Shown one piece after another: positions 45,128 to 53,448 of a stretch of 64,000 bases of DNA (position 1 is its first letter; every line of letters starts with the position of its first letter). Made by a program: the position numbers and the translations under genes. The notes beneath the pieces were generated by a model. That model saw nothing but the letters and a program-made list of their open reading frames with translations, was not told the origin of the DNA and did not search any database. Source of the stretch: Clostridiales bacterium S5-A14a (GTDB taxonomy: Bacteria > Bacillota > Clostridia > Peptostreptococcales > Anaerovoracaceae); assembly GCA_000758905.1 (NCBI GenBank), contig JRNA01000016.1:1-64000 (forward strand). Direction: 5' to 3'.

Positions 45128-46198
45128 ATGATAAAATATACACATGGTGGTGACATATATAAATATGATGACAAATTATTAGATTTTTCCGCTAATATCA
45201 ATCCCTTAGGTATGCCTGAAAGTGCAAAGAATGCGATAATAGATGGAATTAATAAATACCAGACTTACCCCGATCATTCATCGAGAAAACTAAGGAATTC
45301 CTTGTCGGAATTTTATGGATTTGACTCAAACAAAATAGTTTGCGGAAATGGGGCTGCTGACTTGATTTTTAGGATATGCCTTGCTCTTAGGCCGCAGAAG
45401 GTATTGGTTACGAGTCCAACATTTTCGGAATATGAGGAAGCTGTTCTCATATCAGGTGGCAAGGTACATAATCATCTTTTAAGAGAATCTGAAAATTATG
45501 ATGTGACCTTAGAAATTCTTGAATCGATAGACGAAGATACAGACATGGTATTTTTGTGTAGTCCCAATAATCCAACGGGTCGAGCTATAGATTTGAACAT
45601 CATAGAGGCCGTTTTGAATAAATTGCAAGGAAATAAGGGCATACTGGTGCTTGATCAATGTTTTGTGCACTTTATGGTAGAAGAAGAGAAGTATTTTGCC
45701 ATTAACTTGCTAAAAAAATATGACAATTTCATTATATTAGGAGCCTTTACTAAGATTTTCGCTATGGCAGGGTTGAGGCTCGGATATGCCTTATTCGGTT
45801 CGGAAGATAATGCGTCAAAGATTGAGAACACCCTCCAACCTTGGGCTGTTTCAACGGTGGCTTCAGAAGCCGGATGTGCGGCTTTAAACAAGGATTTTAT
45901 TAAAGAAACGAAGGATTATGTCAAATATCAAAGAGAATTTTTGTTTCAGCATCTATCGGATTTAGGTATTAAGGTTTTCGAATCTCAGGCTAATTATATG
46001 CTCATTAAGGTAGGCGAGAAGTTTGATGATGGAGACCTTGCTGATTTGGCCATTAAGCATAGAATTTTAATCAGAAAATGCAGCAATTTTAAAGGTCTTT
46101 CCCCGTCTTTTTTCAGAATAGCCGTTAGAACTGAAGCTGAAAATACAACTCTTATAGATGTTTTGAGTCATATCTTTTGTGAAACGATCAATCGTTGA
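45128..46198 (+). CDS. cobD: L-threonine-O-3-phosphate decarboxylase-like aminotransferase (CobD of Salmonella type)
   Basis: 356-residue class II PLP enzyme of the HisC fold. The N-terminus IKYTHGGDIYKYDDKLLDFSANINPLGMP is the CobD/CobC hallmark, SPNNPTGRAID binds PLP, and the Lys is in GAFTKIFAMAGLRLGYAL. It makes aminopropanol phosphate for CbiB, encoded just upstream. A histidinol-phosphate aminotransferase role is the main alternative, but neighbours and the N-terminus argue for cobalamin. Start ATG follows CGGAGGA. Confidence 0.88.
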   Translation: MIKYTHGGDIYKYDDKLLDFSANINPLGMPESAKNAIIDGINKYQTYPDHSSRKLRNSLSEFYGFDSNKIVCGNGAADLIFRICLALRPQKVLVTSPTFSEYEEAVLISGGKVHNHLLRESENYDVTLEILESIDEDTDMVFLCSPNNPTGRAIDLNIIEAVLNKLQGNKGILVLDQCFVHFMVEEEKYFAINLLKKYDNFIILGAFTKIFAMAGLRLGYALFGSEDNASKIENTLQPWAVSTVASEAGCAALNKDFIKETKDYVKYQREFLFQHLSDLGIKVFESQANYMLIKVGEKFDDGDLADLAIKHRILIRKCSNFKGLSPSFFRIAVRTEAENTTLIDVLSHIFCETINR

Positions 46199-46242
46199 AA
46201 ATGATATAGTTCAGCAAGTGTTAATGAGAGGATTTTTAACAT

Positions 46243-47694
46243 ATGTCAAAGAAATTAATGGTGCTTGGAACCTGTTCAAATGCAGGTAAAAGTTTGATAG
46301 CGGCAGGAATCTGTAGAATACTCAAAAATAGAGGCTATAAGGTTGCACCATACAAGTCTCAAAATATGGCTTTGAATTCATTTATAACAGAGGACGGACT
46401 TGAGATGGGCAGAGCGCAGGTTGTTCAGGCCGAAGCTGCTGGCGTGAAACCCGATGTGCGCATGAATCCTATTTTGTTGAAACCAAACAGCGATACGGGT
46501 AGTCAAATTATTCTTCACGGAGAGGTGTATGGCAACTATACGGCGGCACTGTATTATGAGGAAAAAGAATTCTTTGAGAGGGAAGCGGTTAAGGCGTTGG
46601 AGGAGCTGGAAAAAGATTTCGATTATATCATTATGGAGGGAGCAGGCAGCGCTTCTGAAATTAATTTAAAGAGCAAGGATATTGTCAACATGGGGCTTGC
46701 AAAGAAGGTGGATGCTCCTGTTATCATCGTAGGAGATATCGATAGGGGTGGTGTTTTCGGCGCACTTGCAGGCACAATGCTTTTGTTTGATGATGAAGAG
46801 AGAGAACTTGTAAAAGGCGTGATTATCAATAAGTTCAGAGGCAACATCGATATTTTGAAACCCGGACTTGAAATGATAGAGGATATTATTAAAAGACCTG
46901 TACTTGGTGTTGTCCCATATATGGAAGTGGATATAGATGACGAGGACAGCCTTAGTATGAAAGAAAAGGGCAGCAAAGTCAGCGGCTTTATTGATATTGT
47001 AGTTATAAGAACACCTCGTATTTCCAACTTTACTGATTTTAATGCTTTTGAGCAATTTGAAGGCGTAGGTGTGCGTTATGTCAAATCACCGAGAGAAATG
47101 GGTGATCCGGATATGATAATTATTCCGGGAACGAAGAGCACTATGGGTGATCTTAAGTGGCTCAGAGAAACCGGAATAGAAACTAGAATTCAGAAACATG
47201 CCTCTAAGGGGAAACCTGTATTTGGGATATGCGGTGGTTATCAGATGTTAGGTCAGTATCTGAAGGATGAGTATGGTGTTGAAGGTGGAGGAGAGATGAA
47301 GGGTATAGGACTCTTGCCGCATTCAACTGAATTTTCTGAGAGCAAAACGCGCAAATCCCAAATTGGAAAGCTCGCAAACGTGAATGGTATCTTCAAAGGA
47401 TTGTCGGGTATGGAATACGAAGGTTATGAAATTCACATGGGTATTTCTCCCGGTTTTGGGAATATAATTAATGAAGGAAATGTTTATGGAACCTATATCC
47501 ATGGAATCTTTGACAGAAGTGAGATAAGCACTGAAATAATTAATTCTTTGATGAAAAGCAAGGGAATTGAGATATCACACAAAGATGTCATTGATATGGA
47601 TAAATATAAGGAAAAACAGTATGAGATACTTGCTGAAAATCTTGAAAAAGCAATTGATGTTGATAAATTGCTTGCAGTTTTAGGAGGGAAATGA
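46243..47694 (+). CDS. cbiP: Cobyric acid synthase
   Basis: 483 residues; amidates b, d, e and g carboxylates of adenosylcobyrinate diamide. The ATPase domain has VLGTCSNAGKSLIAAG, KSQNMALNSFI, and EGAGSASEINL. The GATase domain keeps its nucleophile in PVFGICGGYQMLG and His in TYIHGIFDRSE. Contrast with CbiA in the same operon, where the Cys is lost. Start ATG 46243 follows GAGAGGA. Confidence 0.96.
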   Translation: MSKKLMVLGTCSNAGKSLIAAGICRILKNRGYKVAPYKSQNMALNSFITEDGLEMGRAQVVQAEAAGVKPDVRMNPILLKPNSDTGSQIILHGEVYGNYTAALYYEEKEFFEREAVKALEELEKDFDYIIMEGAGSASEINLKSKDIVNMGLAKKVDAPVIIVGDIDRGGVFGALAGTMLLFDDEERELVKGVIINKFRGNIDILKPGLEMIEDIIKRPVLGVVPYMEVDIDDEDSLSMKEKGSKVSGFIDIVVIRTPRISNFTDFNAFEQFEGVGVRYVKSPREMGDPDMIIIPGTKSTMGDLKWLRETGIETRIQKHASKGKPVFGICGGYQMLGQYLKDEYGVEGGGEMKGIGLLPHSTEFSESKTRKSQIGKLANVNGIFKGLSGMEYEGYEIHMGISPGFGNIINEGNVYGTYIHGIFDRSEISTEIINSLMKSKGIEISHKDVIDMDKYKEKQYEILAENLEKAIDVDKLLAVLGGK

Positions 47695-47695
47695 T

Positions 47696-48235
47696 ATGAG
47701 AAAAAAAAGTGATTTGGGATTAGTGCATATTTACTGTGGAGATGGTAAGGGAAAGACAACTGCCGCTGTTGGCCTTACGGTTAGGGCGCAGGGATTTGGT
47801 CTAAAGGTCCTGTTTATGCAATTTCTAAAGGACGGAAACAGCAGCGAGCTTAATGTTCTTAGAACACTGGATAACATCGAGATTTTGGCTGCAAAGCCTA
47901 TAAAGAAATTCACCTTCCAGATGACAGAGGAAGAACTAGCTGAAACAAAAGAGATGAGTGCAAAGCAGCTTAAGGAAGCGACAGATAAGGTGATGACAGG
48001 AAATTATGATTTGCTTGTGCTTGATGAAGCTCTTGGATCAATTGAGGCAGGAGTGCTTGATGAGAATCTTCTATTAGACTTCCTTAAGAAAAAGCCTGAA
48101 AAACTGGAAGTCGTAATAACAGGCAGATTCCCTTCTGATAAGATGATTGAAGCTGCTGACTATGTTTCAAGGATTGAAAAGGTTAAACACCCTTACGATC
48201 AAGGTATTCCTGCAAGAAAGGGGATTGAGAAATAG
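47696..48235 (+). CDS. cobO: Corrinoid adenosyltransferase (CobO/BtuR family)
   Basis: 179 residues; adds the 5'-deoxyadenosyl group to Co(I) corrinoids. P-loop YCGDGKGKTTAAVGL (14-28), GFGLKVLFMQFLKDG, and LLVLDEALGSIEAG, VVITGRFPSD. Start ATG 47696 follows AGGAGGG inside the cbiP end. Used for new synthesis and salvage. Confidence 0.95.
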   Translation: MRKKSDLGLVHIYCGDGKGKTTAAVGLTVRAQGFGLKVLFMQFLKDGNSSELNVLRTLDNIEILAAKPIKKFTFQMTEEELAETKEMSAKQLKEATDKVMTGNYDLLVLDEALGSIEAGVLDENLLLDFLKKKPEKLEVVITGRFPSDKMIEAADYVSRIEKVKHPYDQGIPARKGIEK

Positions 48236-48861
48236 TGAAAATTGAAAACATAGCTCCAATGGATATTGAAAAAAGAAGTATGGAAATTATATCGGAAACT
48301 CTCGGAGATAAAAAACTTGATCCAAGATATCAGGATATAATTAAAAGATGCATACATACATCTGCCGACTTTGAATATGCCGACAGCTTATATTTTACAG
48401 ATGGAGTAGAAAAAATCATAAGAAAAGCTATAGCCGAAGGTGCCTATATTGTTACTGATACGACTATGGCTCAATCAGGCATTAACAAAAAAAGAATACA
48501 TGAGTATGGTGGCAAGGTTCTATGCTTTATAGGTGATGAGGATGTTGCAAAAGAAGCTAAGGAGAGAGGTGTAACAAGGTCACTTGTTAGCATGGAAAGA
48601 GCATCTGAACTGGATAAGCCTGTTATATTTGCGATTGGAAATGCTCCTACAGCGCTGCTCTCAATTGAATCATTGGTAAAGGCAGGCAAACTCAACCCTG
48701 TTGCAGTTGTAGCGGTTCCTGTTGGATTTGTCAATGTAGTTGAATCGAAAGAAAGAATTATTGATTTAGGAGTACCTGCGATTGTGGCAAGGGGCAGAAA
48801 GGGCGGCAGCAATATTGCCGCAGCTATTATAAATGCATTGCAATATGGTATAGAAAAATGA
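48235..48861 (+). CDS. cbiC: Cobalt-precorrin-8 methylmutase
   Basis: 208 residues; moves the C11 methyl to C12, giving cobyrinate. Catalytic His in KRCIHTSADFEYADSL, TDTTMAQSGINKKR, AIGNAPTALL, PVGFVNVVESK, and the terminal GRKGGSNIAAAIINAL. Start GTG 48235 overlaps the cobO stop. The last cobalamin gene; the cls start overlaps its stop. Confidence 0.95.
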   Translation: MKIENIAPMDIEKRSMEIISETLGDKKLDPRYQDIIKRCIHTSADFEYADSLYFTDGVEKIIRKAIAEGAYIVTDTTMAQSGINKKRIHEYGGKVLCFIGDEDVAKEAKERGVTRSLVSMERASELDKPVIFAIGNAPTALLSIESLVKAGKLNPVAVVAVPVGFVNVVESKERIIDLGVPAIVARGRKGGSNIAAAIINALQYGIEK

Positions 48862-50321
48862 TTCACTTTAGTGTTCCCCATTGGATATGGATACTTGAGA
48901 TAGCCCTATCCTTCATTAACGTAATACTAGCTTTAATTATTATATTTATAGAACGTAAGAATCCTGCTAAAACCTTAGCATGGATTCTTGTGCTCTTTTT
49001 CCTACCAATTGTGGGTGCTTTAGTTTATTTGGTCTTTGCTCAAAATATAAGTAGACGAAAAACATATAAATTAGATGACAAAGACAACAAAATAATTCGA
49101 GACTCACTCAAGGAGCAAATGAATGATATAAATTCAGGCGATCTCGAATTTACAAATGATGTTGCAAATATCTGGCGACATATGGTAAAATTAAACCTCG
49201 TCTACGGTGAAGCTTATCTTACCCAGAACAATTCGATCGATATGTTCACTGACGGCAAGGACTTCTTTAGAACATTGTTGAAAGATATTAAGAGTGCTAG
49301 ATACTCAATTGATATTGAATTTTATATAATTAAGCCTGATTTTATCGGGCAGAGACTTCTGAATCTTTTAACTGAAAAAGCAAAAGAGGGCGTGAAGGTA
49401 AGACTTCTGGTAGATACACTGGGCAGCAGGAGAATTAATGATAAAAAACTTAAAGACTTTCTCGATGCTGGTGGTGAAGTTGAATACTTTTTTAAGCCCA
49501 AATTTAAGTATTTGAACTTTGATCTGAATTATAGAAATCACAGAAAAATTGTCGTAATCGATAATAAATATGGCTATATAGGCGGATTTAACATCGCAAA
49601 AGAGTATTTAGGCTTCAAGAAGAGGTTTGGATATTGGCGTGATACCCATCTCAGAATAATGGGGAATTCAGTACAAGATCTAAAGGCTATTTTCTTGATG
49701 GACTGGAGTGTCGCAAAAGACGAAACACCAGATTTTGACGAAATTGATTTCTATGGGGAGAATGTAAAATCTGATATCGCTGTTCAGATTGTAATGTCAG
49801 GCCCTGATTCTGTCAAAGAACAAATAAAGCGTGCTATGATGCGCATGATCACATACGCAAGTGATACAATATATTTGCAGACACCATATTTTGTGCCAGA
49901 TAGGGCGATGATTGAATCTCTAAAGATGGCTGCTCAATCGGGCGTGGATGTTAAAATAATGATACCATGCATGCCTGATCACCCATTTGTTTATTGGGCA
50001 AATTATGCCTACTGTGGAGAATTGATAAAATCGGGTGCCAGAGTGTTTAGGTATGAGAACGGTTTCTTGCACGCTAAGACTCTCGTTGCTGACGGTGAGG
50101 TTTCTACTGTAGGTTCTGCTAACTTCGATGTGCGAAGTTTTAGACTGAATTTTGAAGCAAATGCTTTTGTTTACGACAGAGACTTTGCTGCCAAAATGGA
50201 GAAGAGTTTTGAGGATGATATCAAACTTTCAACTGAGGTGACCCTTGAGGATTATGAATCTAGGAGCATGTGGATTAAGATAAAGGAAGCTGTATCAGTT
50301 TTGCTTTCGGATATTTTGTAG
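48858..50321 (+). CDS. cls: Cardiolipin synthase (PLD family)
   Basis: 487 residues. Two N-terminal TM helices (about 5-60, with NPAKTLAWILVLFFLPIVGALVYLVF) and two phospholipase-D motifs: HRKIVVIDNKYGYIGGFN (about 225-242) and HAKTLVADGEVSTVGSANFD (about 400-420). Condenses two phosphatidylglycerols. Start ATG 48858 overlaps the cbiC stop and lacks a good ribosome site, so translation may depend on coupling. Confidence 0.94.
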   Translation: MIHFSVPHWIWILEIALSFINVILALIIIFIERKNPAKTLAWILVLFFLPIVGALVYLVFAQNISRRKTYKLDDKDNKIIRDSLKEQMNDINSGDLEFTNDVANIWRHMVKLNLVYGEAYLTQNNSIDMFTDGKDFFRTLLKDIKSARYSIDIEFYIIKPDFIGQRLLNLLTEKAKEGVKVRLLVDTLGSRRINDKKLKDFLDAGGEVEYFFKPKFKYLNFDLNYRNHRKIVVIDNKYGYIGGFNIAKEYLGFKKRFGYWRDTHLRIMGNSVQDLKAIFLMDWSVAKDETPDFDEIDFYGENVKSDIAVQIVMSGPDSVKEQIKRAMMRMITYASDTIYLQTPYFVPDRAMIESLKMAAQSGVDVKIMIPCMPDHPFVYWANYAYCGELIKSGARVFRYENGFLHAKTLVADGEVSTVGSANFDVRSFRLNFEANAFVYDRDFAAKMEKSFEDDIKLSTEVTLEDYESRSMWIKIKEAVSVLLSDIL

Positions 50322-50336
50322 GAGTATTTTTAATTT

Positions 50337-51713
50337 ATGAGTAAAATCAGATTTCTTATTGCATTTTGCATATCGAAATTTACTGTAATTCTTTTAAAAA
50401 TTTTTAGCTATAGGGGATCAGATTTTCCAGGCATGATCGCAATTAAAATTTGTCCGGATTTTCTAAAGTATATTAAAAAACCAGATTTGATCATAGGCGT
50501 GACTGGGAGTAATGGCAAAACTACTGTAACCAATTTGATCGCAGATTCTCTTTCTATGCTTGGAGAAAACATAGTTTCAAATAAGTTTGGTTCAAATTTG
50601 CATACTGGCGTTGCAACAGCATTATTAAGAAACTATAAAATTTTTGGCGGTGTTAAATCCAACATTGCTGTAATTGAAATTGATGAGAGATCTTTTAGAA
50701 TTACAGGCAAATATATTACTCCAAATTATATTATTATTACTAATTTGACAAGAGATTCAATGATGCGAAATGCACATCCTGACTTTATTTCTCAAATTCT
50801 AACAAAATATATACCAGCAGATTCTAAATTGATAATAAATGCTGACAACCTATCTGCAGTGATAACATCACCTAAGAATGAAAGAATATACTTTGGAATC
50901 AAACAGATGTCAACAGATAAACAGATATCTAATAGTATTATTCATGATGTCAACATCTGTCCAATATGTCAGGAAGAACTTGTATGGGATTATTGTAGAT
51001 ACAGTGATATAGGAAGTGTTAGATGTCCAAAATGTGGATTCCATACTCCCGAATACAATTATTTTGCAGATCATGTTGATCTAGAGAATAAAACCATTTC
51101 ATTTTATGACAATAGTTCCATAATATTAGATAATGTTAAACTTATCAATGATACGCTCTTTAACATTTACAACCAATTAGCTGTTATGACATTATTATCT
51201 GAACTTGGGTATTCAGGGAAAGAAATTACTAAATGTATAAATAATCTCGACATTTTACACTCACGGCTTAAATTTGATGTTTTTCATGGTGATATGCAAA
51301 TTAAAACTATGCTTTCAAAGGGAATGAATGGATATGCGAATTCAAGGGTTTTTGAGTATATAAACAGCCAAGAAAGACCTACACAGATTGTTTTGATGAT
51401 TAACTCTGAGGAAGTTGAAACAGTATGGTCTGAAAATATATGTTGGATTTACGATGCGGACTTTGAGTTGTTAAATTTTGATTTTCTCGACAAAGTTATT
51501 ATGTTTTGTCCACGAAAATATGATTATAAAAATAGACTCTTATTTGCTGGTGTACCTGAAGATAAGATTTTACTTTTAGACGACTACAGAGATGCTCCTC
51601 AGCATATAAGATATATAAAAGACAGTTCAGTATTTATTTTACATGACATATACAATGAAGATAAGGCAGACTTTATAAGAAAGAGTATTTTAAGTGGAAG
51701 GATAGGATCCTGA
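50337..51713 (+). CDS. MurT-like Mur-ligase-family protein (lipid II isoglutaminyl synthase large-subunit homologue)
   Basis: 458 residues. The Mur ligase ATP domain is intact (GVTGSNGKTTVTNLIADSL, NKFGSNLHTGVATALLRN, EIDERSF). The MurT-specific zinc ribbon is present (CPICQEEL...CPKCGF). The C-terminal DUF1727-type domain is diverged: the usual KNPAG motif reads SKGMNG, and the D-x-SW stretch reads NICWIYDADFE, removing an Asp that, by my alignment, corresponds to the one MurT supplies to the GatD triad. MurT-GatD normally amidates the D-Glu of lipid II. Paired with 51718-52464, itself lacking catalytic residues. Start ATG 50337; GGAG 11 nt upstream. Confidence 0.82.
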   Translation: MSKIRFLIAFCISKFTVILLKIFSYRGSDFPGMIAIKICPDFLKYIKKPDLIIGVTGSNGKTTVTNLIADSLSMLGENIVSNKFGSNLHTGVATALLRNYKIFGGVKSNIAVIEIDERSFRITGKYITPNYIIITNLTRDSMMRNAHPDFISQILTKYIPADSKLIINADNLSAVITSPKNERIYFGIKQMSTDKQISNSIIHDVNICPICQEELVWDYCRYSDIGSVRCPKCGFHTPEYNYFADHVDLENKTISFYDNSSIILDNVKLINDTLFNIYNQLAVMTLLSELGYSGKEITKCINNLDILHSRLKFDVFHGDMQIKTMLSKGMNGYANSRVFEYINSQERPTQIVLMINSEEVETVWSENICWIYDADFELLNFDFLDKVIMFCPRKYDYKNRLLFAGVPEDKILLLDDYRDAPQHIRYIKDSSVFILHDIYNEDKADFIRKSILSGRIGS

Positions 51714-51717
51714 TTTT

Positions 51718-52464
51718 ATGAACATAGAATATTTATTTCCAGAAATATCTGGAATTTTTGGCGATTATGCAAATGTTAAAATTATTGAAAAGTCAGTTCC
51801 TAATACAAATATATATTATACTAACTTAAATGATACACCAAAATTTATATTTGATGATGATATAGACCTTGTATATATGGGTAGTATGACAGAAAGATCC
51901 CAACTGATAGTTATTGAGAGACTGAGAAAGTATGCTGACGAAATAAGCAACAAAATAGAGGCTGGTCAGAATTTTTTTGTTACCGGAAATGCCGTCGATG
52001 TATTTTGTAAAAAGATTGTTGATGTTGGAGATTTTCAACTTGATGAAATCGGAAGTCCGCAGGTAGACTGTTTAGGCATTTTCCCGATAGAGATAAAAAG
52101 GGACATGATAAATCGTTGGAGTTCTCTTTGGGTAGGAGACTATAACGGGATCAAATTGACAGGACTGAAAAGTCAATTTACAACTGCAGATTACGTTGAA
52201 GATATCATGCCATTATTTCGTACTATTAGAGGTTCCGGAATGACTGATTCAGGTGATACAACCAGAGAGGGAATCAAATACAAAGGATTTAGGGCTACAT
52301 ATTGCCTAGGACCTATTCTCATCATGAATCCTATTTATCTAAAAACCTTGATTAAAGAAGTCGGTTATGAGGTTGATAAGACTTTTGCTGAAGATGATTT
52401 TTGCGAGGCTTACGAATTAAGACTTGAAGAATACATGAATCCCAAATTAAAAATGAGATTTTGA
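51718..52464 (+). CDS. GatD-like protein without glutaminase residues
   Basis: 248 residues that align along the length of the CobB/CobQ-like amidotransferase GatD: ERSQLIVIERL for the SDREQ.L motif, REGIKYKG and TYCLGPILIMNP for the terminal EGVRYKN ... TYLHGPLL.KNP. At the nucleophile elbow, normally AICGGYQ, it has FVTGNAVD (Thr89 for Cys, codon 51982-51984), and the terminal TYLHGP His is Leu197. The other FENHGG-type His is also absent. It therefore cannot hydrolyse glutamine by the usual route. It follows the MurT-like gene by 4 nt, so a heterodimer is still likely; the role may be structural, or ammonia-driven. Confidence 0.75.
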   Translation: MNIEYLFPEISGIFGDYANVKIIEKSVPNTNIYYTNLNDTPKFIFDDDIDLVYMGSMTERSQLIVIERLRKYADEISNKIEAGQNFFVTGNAVDVFCKKIVDVGDFQLDEIGSPQVDCLGIFPIEIKRDMINRWSSLWVGDYNGIKLTGLKSQFTTADYVEDIMPLFRTIRGSGMTDSGDTTREGIKYKGFRATYCLGPILIMNPIYLKTLIKEVGYEVDKTFAEDDFCEAYELRLEEYMNPKLKMRF

Positions 52465-52493
52465 CCTTTATAAATAAACTTGAGGAGATTCTA

Positions 52494-53210
52494 TTGAATA
52501 TTAAATATGATAAAAAAAAGAATATTTTACTTATAATTGTAGCTGCCTTACTATTGCTATATGTAATTGGAAATTATAATAATTTCATAGATAAATTACT
52601 GTTTCTTCCAGGCATTATTATTGGTATAACATTTCATGAGGCAGCACATGGGTATGTTTCGCATTGGCTTGGCGATCCTACCCCTCAAAATCAGGGCAGA
52701 CTAAGCTTAAATCCACTTGCTCATATTGACCCGATGGGATTCATAGCTCTTTTGCTCGTTGGATTTGGATGGGGGAAACCCGTGATGATTGATCCAAGAT
52801 ATTACAAAAAACCAAAAAGAGATGAACTCTTAGTATCACTTGCTGGTGTTACGACTAACTTGATCATCGCTATAATATTTGCAATAATTCAGATCTTGAT
52901 AATTGATACCGGATTTGCATATTCTCTGGGAGCATCTTGGAATGTTATAAACACGATTATACAGTATATCGTATTTGTAAATTTGGTTTTAATGTGCTTT
53001 AACCTCTTACCAATACCGCCGCTAGATGGGTTTTCTGTACTTACTCAAATTTTCGATTTGAGAAAATACGATTGGTATTACAAAATATATAGCAATGGAT
53101 TTTTTATACTTATGTTGCTTGTCTTCATTGGAGCACTTGACGGATTTTTGGACAAGAGCGTAACATTCTTTTATTACAATATTATGCGAGCCGTGCTAAA
53201 TATTATTTGA
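52494..53210 (+). CDS. Site-2-protease-family membrane metallopeptidase (M50B)
   Basis: About 238 residues, four to six TM helices. The zinc motif HEAAH lies in GITFHEAAHGYVSHWLGDPTP, with the third ligand region NLLPIPPLDGFSVL. This is the widespread short clostridial S2P type without PDZ domain. TTG at 52494 is preferred because GAGGAG sits 6 nt upstream; the alternative TTG at 52461, overlapping the upstream stop, has no ribosome site and adds 11 residues. Substrate unknown. Confidence 0.88.
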   Translation: MNIKYDKKKNILLIIVAALLLLYVIGNYNNFIDKLLFLPGIIIGITFHEAAHGYVSHWLGDPTPQNQGRLSLNPLAHIDPMGFIALLLVGFGWGKPVMIDPRYYKKPKRDELLVSLAGVTTNLIIAIIFAIIQILIIDTGFAYSLGASWNVINTIIQYIVFVNLVLMCFNLLPIPPLDGFSVLTQIFDLRKYDWYYKIYSNGFFILMLLVFIGALDGFLDKSVTFFYYNIMRAVLNII

Positions 53211-53212
53211 AT

Positions 53213-53232
53213 TGTCCCTTGTCAAGTAGACA
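53213..53232. repeat. Possible solitary IS3-type end
   Basis: TGTCCCTTGTCAAGTAGACA resembles transposon ends of the TGTCAAG..GACA type; the IS at the left edge of this window has TGTCAAGGACAC at 18-29. It starts 3 nt after the protease gene and about 20 nt before the direct repeat at 53255. No transposase is nearby. Weak, similarity by eye only. Confidence 0.3.
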
Positions 53233-53254
53233 TAATAATTAATTAAAAAATCTA

Positions 53255-53275
53255 TTAATCGACTGCATGTTTTCT
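53255..53275 (+). repeat. Direct repeat, left copy, flanking the methionine island
   Basis: 21 bp beginning TTAATCGACTGCATGT, matching 58210-58230 at 20 of 21 positions (TTTTCT here, CTTCT ending there). The two copies enclose the MetH-activation, metH and MTHFR genes and nothing else. Confidence 0.8.
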
Positions 53276-53448
53276 GTGCAAGAGGTAGACTTGGTGGAAT
53301 GAATTTGGGAAGATTTGTATTGCGAATATATGTGTTTAAATGGCACAGGTTTTTAGTATGGTGTTTTCACTTAACTCACCTCCAACTCTCACTAAATTAA
53401 TAATGAATTGTTATGAATTTATTCATAGATTATGTTACAATATAACCT
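53276..53448. other. Leader region of the methionine island with a palindrome and -10-like box
   Basis: No gene. It holds a perfect inverted repeat TATGAAT-TT-ATTCATA (53412-53427), then TACAAT (53436-53441) only 7 nt before the ATG at 53449. No Shine-Dalgarno is seen. I looked for, and did not find, the conserved blocks of cobalamin or SAM-I riboswitches. On the minus strand a good SD (GGAGGTGA, about 53385-53392) is followed by a 5-codon reading frame, perhaps a remnant. Confidence 0.4.

Noticed and set aside
46243-47694. Loss of the amidotransferase Cys also in CbiP
   Set aside because: The motif GICGGYQMLG and the His in TYIHGIFD are intact.
53211-53448. Possible cobalamin or SAM riboswitch before the B12-methionine genes
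   Set aside because: Context invites one, but I could not find the conserved blocks (for example the GCCACTG B12 box or the S-box AGAGxGG/GGCAACC pattern). A covariance search would settle it.
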